NCBI GenBank assembly: GCA_028707015.1
Contig: JAQTVP010000045.1
Coordinates: 1 to 10,211 of the forward strand
Reading direction: 5' to 3'
DNA from: Dehalococcoidales bacterium
Lineage (GTDB): Bacteria; Chloroflexota; Dehalococcoidia; Dehalococcoidales; JAQTVP01
Length of the DNA stretch: 10,211 nucleotides
The notes beneath the pieces were generated by a model. The model was not told the origin of the DNA and ran no database searches. It saw only the letters and a list, made by a program, of their open reading frames with translations. Shown in pieces: positions 7,198 to 10,211 of this stretch (its first letter is position 1; each line of letters starts with the position of its first letter). Position numbers and translations under genes: made by a program.

Positions 7198-7944
7198 ATG
7201 ACCTCAGGAAATAAGGAAGGGGAACAGAGCCGGGAAAATCCGGTAGCTGAAGTTATTGCCCTGAGCGGATGGCGAAAAACCTTAGCCGAACGTATGCTTG
7301 GTAGCCACCTTAGATATGCTGAAGTTACCCAGATGAGAGAAGTTGATGTTACCGAGTTGGTAAATCTTCGCCAGTCACTTGTTAGCAGTCTGGAGGCGAA
7401 ATATGGTGTTCGGGTATCGTATACTCACTTGTTGATAAAGGCCGTAGCTCAGTCCTTACGGCAGTTTCCTATAATTAACTCATCATTAGTAGAGGAAGAA
7501 ATTAGAATATTTAGTAATATTAATATTGGTATGGCGGTAGCTCTTGATAATGGCGGGTTATTAACTCCGGTAATACGTAATGTAAACCAGAAATCAATTG
7601 TAGAAGTAGTCGAGGAAGCAATCAATTTAACCAGACAGATTAAAACCAGACATTTCAACCTTGACGATTTGCAAGGAGGTACCTTTACGGTAACTAATGC
7701 CGGAATGTACGGGACAGATTTTGTCACTCCCCTGATAAATGCTCCGCAAAGTGCCGCTTTAGGCGTTGGCCGGTTAGTGCCAAAGCCAGTTGTGCGGGAT
7801 AATCAGATTGTCATCAGAACGATGATGGGTCTTAGCCTGACCTATGACCATCGTATTATAGCTGGCGCTACTGCTGCCCAGTTCTTTCAGGCTTTAGAGA
7901 ATGTTATTGAGAACCCGGTAAAAATGGATCTGAGAATCTCTTAG
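7198..7944 (+). CDS. Dihydrolipoamide acyltransferase (E2) catalytic core, lacking lipoyl and subunit-binding domains
   Basis: The 248-residue protein is almost only the CAT-like E2 catalytic domain. Its entry motif GWRKTLAERM is at 24-33, the substrate-site strand GGTFTVTNAGMYG at 160-172, and the active-site segment SLTYDHRIIAG at 213-223. H218 is the expected general base. The family HxxxDG motif reads HRIIAG, so Asp is Ala222. E2 cores form 24- or 60-mers and move the acyl group from lipoamide to CoA. Only about 19 disordered-looking residues precede the core, so the usual lipoyl domain and E1/E3-binding domain are absent; the lipoyl domain is the preceding gene. AAAAGGTG at 7185-7192 gives a good ribosome site 5 nt before ATG and starts right at the upstream stop, suggesting translational coupling. 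The substrate is unknown. Confidence 0.88.
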   Translation: MTSGNKEGEQSRENPVAEVIALSGWRKTLAERMLGSHLRYAEVTQMREVDVTELVNLRQSLVSSLEAKYGVRVSYTHLLIKAVAQSLRQFPIINSSLVEEEIRIFSNINIGMAVALDNGGLLTPVIRNVNQKSIVEVVEEAINLTRQIKTRHFNLDDLQGGTFTVTNAGMYGTDFVTPLINAPQSAALGVGRLVPKPVVRDNQIVIRTMMGLSLTYDHRIIAGATAAQFFQALENVIENPVKMDLRIS

Positions 7945-8017
7945 TCTAATTCTGCCAAGATTAATCTTTTTTATATACAACTTTTAGTAACTATCTGTTG
8001 ACAATAAGTATGCCTAA

Positions 8018-8794
8018 TTATGCCTGATAGCTGAGATACATGCAGATTGCACCGCAGGTCGCTACATTCAATGATTCTGCTTTTTCCCGGATTATAGGTA
8101 TGTTTAATCTGTAAGTTGAGGCGCTCAATACTGAGTCCGAAAGACCAGATGCCTCGTTACCCAGTGCAAGTAAGAGCTTGCTCTGGGATTGAAGAACCGA
8201 TGGGTTTTCTGTCCCAGTGAGATCTGCAGCTATCAGAGAATATCTATTCTGTTTTAATTTATCTATAAGACTGAGGTAGTGAGAGGTTCTTCTTATCCAT
8301 AAAGATAACACTGTCCCAACCGTAGATTGAACGCATTTAGGAGATAGCGGGTCGGCACATTTTTCTGTCAGTATAATTCCGGAAAAACCAAAGGCAACAG
8401 CAGTGCGGATGAGAGTCCCTACGTTACCGGGGTCTTGAACATCTTCAAGCAGCAGGATTTTATTACCGGGGTTATCTGGTAGTTGGTCAGAGTACGTATC
8501 CAGAGGGAAGCGGACGACAGCAATTACTCCCTGAGGCGTCTTTGCGGAACAGATGGAGTGTAATTGGCTGTCAGTGACAAGGTGGCTGGAATATTTATGA
8601 TAAAAGGAAGGCAGTTTCTCTGTGGATATAATTTCAATAACATCATCTGGATTATTATTGATTATCTGCTTTATGGACTTGTTCCCTTCAATAAGAAATG
8701 ACTCAGCTAAAAGCCGCCCTTTTTTTGTTGCTAGATTTTTATACCATTTTATAGGCTTTGGTATAAGGGGTTTATTATCCGGTAAGAGTATCAC
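8018..8794 (-). CDS. SpoU/TrmH-family RNA 2'-O-ribose methyltransferase
   Basis: The 258-residue protein has a TrmH-type substrate-binding domain (about 1-95, ending TPQGVIAVV) and a SPOUT knot domain. All three SpoU motifs are clear: motif 1 DPGNVGTLIRTA (121-132; N124, R130), motif 2 LALGNEASGLS (209-219) and motif 3 AESLNVAT (239-246). It should transfer a methyl group from S-adenosylmethionine to a ribose 2'-OH of rRNA or tRNA; relatives include RlmB and TrmH, and the target cannot be read from the sequence. The start is GTG at 8794, because an in-frame TAA lies three codons upstream, with GGAGG 11 nt before it. It converges on the E2 gene with a 73-nt gap and diverges from the ABC-F gene. 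Confidence 0.9.
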   Translation of the reverse strand: MILLPDNKPLIPKPIKWYKNLATKKGRLLAESFLIEGNKSIKQIINNNPDDVIEIISTEKLPSFYHKYSSHLVTDSQLHSICSAKTPQGVIAVVRFPLDTYSDQLPDNPGNKILLLEDVQDPGNVGTLIRTAVAFGFSGIILTEKCADPLSPKCVQSTVGTVLSLWIRRTSHYLSLIDKLKQNRYSLIAADLTGTENPSVLQSQSKLLLALGNEASGLSDSVLSASTYRLNIPIIREKAESLNVATCGAICMYLSYQA

Positions 8795-8805
8795 AGTATC
8801 TTAAT

Positions 8806-8810
8806 CCTCC
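8806..8810 (-). promoter_or_regulatory. Ribosome binding site that fixes the GTG start of the methyltransferase
   Basis: On the minus strand GGAGG (plus-strand CCTCC) lies 11 nt before the GTG at 8794-8792. The in-frame TAA at 8803-8801 excludes any longer start, so this site and the GTG define the gene despite the rather long spacing. Confidence 0.6.
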
Positions 8811-8862
8811 GTCTGCCATAGTTTTGATGTCATTTTCTGTAAAGTTTATTAATGATATCACG

Positions 8863-8890
8863 ATAGTATCTTTTTTACTAAATTTGTAAA
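8863..8890 (-). promoter_or_regulatory. Possible promoter for the methyltransferase
   Basis: Reading the minus strand, TTTACA (8890-8885; five of six) and TACTAT (8868-8863; four of six) are 16 bp apart. A start near 8856 would give a leader of about 60 nt to the GTG. The divergent 180-bp gap (8795-8974) must also hold a rightward promoter. The best pair I see there is TTGATG (8824-8829) with TATTAA (8847-8852) at 17-bp spacing, which is weaker. Confidence 0.33.
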
Positions 8891-8974
8891 TGTAGTAATG
8901 TCTGCTTTCTGTACTAATAATTCGAGGTGCTTCATTTATTGTGATATCATCTGTATAATTATTAAGGTTATAAA

Positions 8975-10211
8975 ATGCTAAGTATTTCAGATATATCAAA
9001 ATCTTTTGGGGACCATACTTTATTCAGTGCAGTTACCTTTAATATGGGGACAAGGGATCGTATTGCTATCATCGGGGCTAATGGTTCAGGAAAGACGACT
9101 CTGTTCAATATTATTAGTGGTAATACACGACCTGACTCTGGCAGCATAAATATGCCGAAAGAAACTACAATCGGCTATTTGGAGCAGGAAATAAATCCGT
9201 CCACTAATAATATATTACTCGATGATGTTACTAATGCTTCACCCAAGATAAGTAAGCTGTCGCATAAGATACAGATACTCCAGGAAGAATTGGCAAATGT
9301 AACGGATGGGGAAAGCACAAAAGAACTGCTAAAGGAGTTAGGGGAACTTCAGCATGACTTTGAATTTGCCGGTGGTTACAGTGCCGAACATGAAGCTAAG
9401 ACTATTCTTTCCGGATTGGGATTTGCAGAAACTGATTTTGACCGTCCCTTAACTGATTTTAGTGGAGGATGGTTGATGCGGGCGGCACTGGCAAAACTGC
9501 TTCTTCTTTCTCCTGATGTGCTTTTACTTGATGAGCCGACAAATCATCTTGATTTGGAATCTTGTATTTGGTTTGAGCGATACTTGGAGAGCTATCCCGG
9601 GGCAGTTCTGGTAGTTTCGCACGATAGGGCATTCTTGAATCGTGTGGTAAGTAAAGTGATTGCCATTGAGCAAAATAAGTGTATCTTTCACCGCGGTAAT
9701 TATGATAGTTTTGTTATAGCCAGACAGAAAGAAATTGAGGTTATGGAAGCTACGGCTAAAAGGCAAAATATTAAGATAAAGAAAGAGACGCGCTTCATCG
9801 AACGTTTTCGTGCTAAAAATACCAAGGCGACTCAGGTCCAGAGCCGAATGAAAAAACTGGCAAAGATAGAAAGAGTGATTATCCCCAGAACGACCCGGAA
9901 AATGCAATTTTTATTTCCCGAACCGGTAAGGAGTGGAGAGAAAGTAATTACTCTTAATCATATCCTCAAATCTTACGATACAAATGTAATTTATCGTGAT
10001 CTTAATCTGGTCTTTAATCGGGGAGATAGAGTAGCTTTGGTGGGCCCAAATGGTGTCGGTAAAACAACTCTGCTCAAGATATTGGCTGGAGTGCTTTCCT
10101 TTGATAAAGGGGAACGTAAATTAGGATATAATGTCAGCACTGCTTATTATGCCCAATATCAGCTTGAACTTCTCAATCCAATGAATAATGTGCTTACTGA
10201 GTTGCAGTGCG
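8975..10211 (+). CDS. ABC-F family ATPase (translation factor/ribosome protection type), 3'-truncated
   Basis: The frame is open from ATG 8975 to the window edge, giving 412 residues of an expected 600 or more. The first ATPase domain has Walker A GANGSGKT (34-41), signature FSGGW (162-166), Walker B with LLLDEPTNHLDLES (183-196) and the H-switch VSHDR (214-218). The ABC-F interdomain linker is clear, with FRAKNTKATQVQSRMKKL at 278-295, the tRNA-contacting segment. The second domain begins near 325 with Walker A GPNGVGKT (357-364). There are no membrane segments; ABC-F proteins act on the ribosome E site as translation factors or antibiotic-protection proteins. The FSGGW signature is closer to the Uup/YheS/ABCF3 side than to EttA. 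AAGGT at 8964-8968 lies 6 nt before ATG. Resistance versus housekeeping cannot be decided. Confidence 0.92.
   Translation, partial: MLSISDISKSFGDHTLFSAVTFNMGTRDRIAIIGANGSGKTTLFNIISGNTRPDSGSINMPKETTIGYLEQEINPSTNNILLDDVTNASPKISKLSHKIQILQEELANVTDGESTKELLKELGELQHDFEFAGGYSAEHEAKTILSGLGFAETDFDRPLTDFSGGWLMRAALAKLLLLSPDVLLLDEPTNHLDLESCIWFERYLESYPGAVLVVSHDRAFLNRVVSKVIAIEQNKCIFHRGNYDSFVIARQKEIEVMEATAKRQNIKIKKETRFIERFRAKNTKATQVQSRMKKLAKIERVIIPRTTRKMQFLFPEPVRSGEKVITLNHILKSYDTNVIYRDLNLVFNRGDRVALVGPNGVGKTTLLKILAGVLSFDKGERKLGYNVSTAYYAQYQLELLNPMNNVLTELQC

Noticed and set aside
7140..7200. Frameshift that splits a normal fused E2 into two genes
   Set aside because: Each piece has a clean end or start and its own ribosome site, and the sequence of an E1/E3-binding domain and linker is absent in all frames of the 13-nt gap.
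7957..7972. AAGATTAATCTT followed by T residues after the E2 gene, as an intrinsic terminator
   Set aside because: The stem would be only four or five A/T-rich pairs with a tiny loop, too weak for a confident call even though it lies between convergent genes.
8009..8025. Direct repeat TATGCCT-AAT-TATGCCT at the 3' end of the methyltransferase gene
   Set aside because: Two 7-bp copies only, spanning a stop codon at a convergent junction; most likely chance.
8954..8959. Perfect TATAAT just upstream of the ABC-F gene as its promoter
   Set aside because: A start about 7 nt downstream would cut into the ribosome site at 8964-8968, and no good -35 box lies upstream.
8775..8999. A 74-codon minus-strand open frame overlapping the start of the methyltransferase and the start of the ABC-F gene
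   Set aside because: Its only upstream start is a TTG with no ribosome site inside the ABC-F coding region, it overlaps both flanking genes, and the protein resembles nothing I recognise. A translated leader or gene remnant cannot be fully excluded.

Overview
The window is about 10.2 kb of AT-rich bacterial DNA, gene-dense and mostly transcribed rightward. Strong Shine-Dalgarno sites, ATG or GTG starts and an NDP-forming acyl-CoA synthetase point to a bacterium, probably anaerobic or fermentative. A Chloroflexota (Dehalococcoidia-like) or clostridial/syntrophic source would fit, but this rests on gene content only and I hold it weakly. I see no mobile elements, tRNAs, rRNAs or CRISPR arrays.

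Layout. Positions 1-1355 hold the 3' part of an NDP-forming acyl-CoA synthetase alpha-type subunit. A 260-bp AT-rich gap follows. Positions 1616-3581 hold a 3-hydroxyacyl-CoA-dehydrogenase-like oxidoreductase and an extended-SDR NAD-dependent epimerase/dehydrogenase. Positions 3751-4782 hold a medium-chain zinc alcohol dehydrogenase. Positions 4883-7944 encode a thiamine-diphosphate 2-oxo acid/acetoin dehydrogenase-type complex: E1 alpha, E1 beta, a free-standing lipoyl domain and a lipoyl-less E2 catalytic core. A convergent SpoU/TrmH-family rRNA/tRNA 2'-O-methyltransferase lies on the minus strand (8018-8794). It is divergent from an ABC-F translation-factor ATPase that starts at 8975 and runs off the right edge.

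How the genes may work together. The rightward genes look like a catabolic module. Dehydrogenases (HAD-like, SDR, MDR) would oxidise an alcohol or diol to a carbonyl or ketol. The E1/lipoyl/E2 complex would cleave or decarboxylate it onto CoA. The NDP-forming synthetase could recover the thioester as ATP. The nearest textbook parallel is 2,3-butanediol/acetoin catabolism (MDR butanediol dehydrogenase plus AcoABC), but the substrate is not determined by the sequence. No E3 (lipoamide dehydrogenase) and no peripheral-subunit-binding domain are encoded here.

The most unusual part is the dehydrogenase complex. E2 is split into a separate 81-aa lipoyl protein and a 248-aa catalytic core without E1/E3-binding domain. 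The E2 HxxxDG motif reads HxxxAG. E1 alpha and E1 beta carry several substitutions in otherwise conserved thiamine-site segments. Together they suggest a divergent subfamily with a possibly different substrate or architecture.
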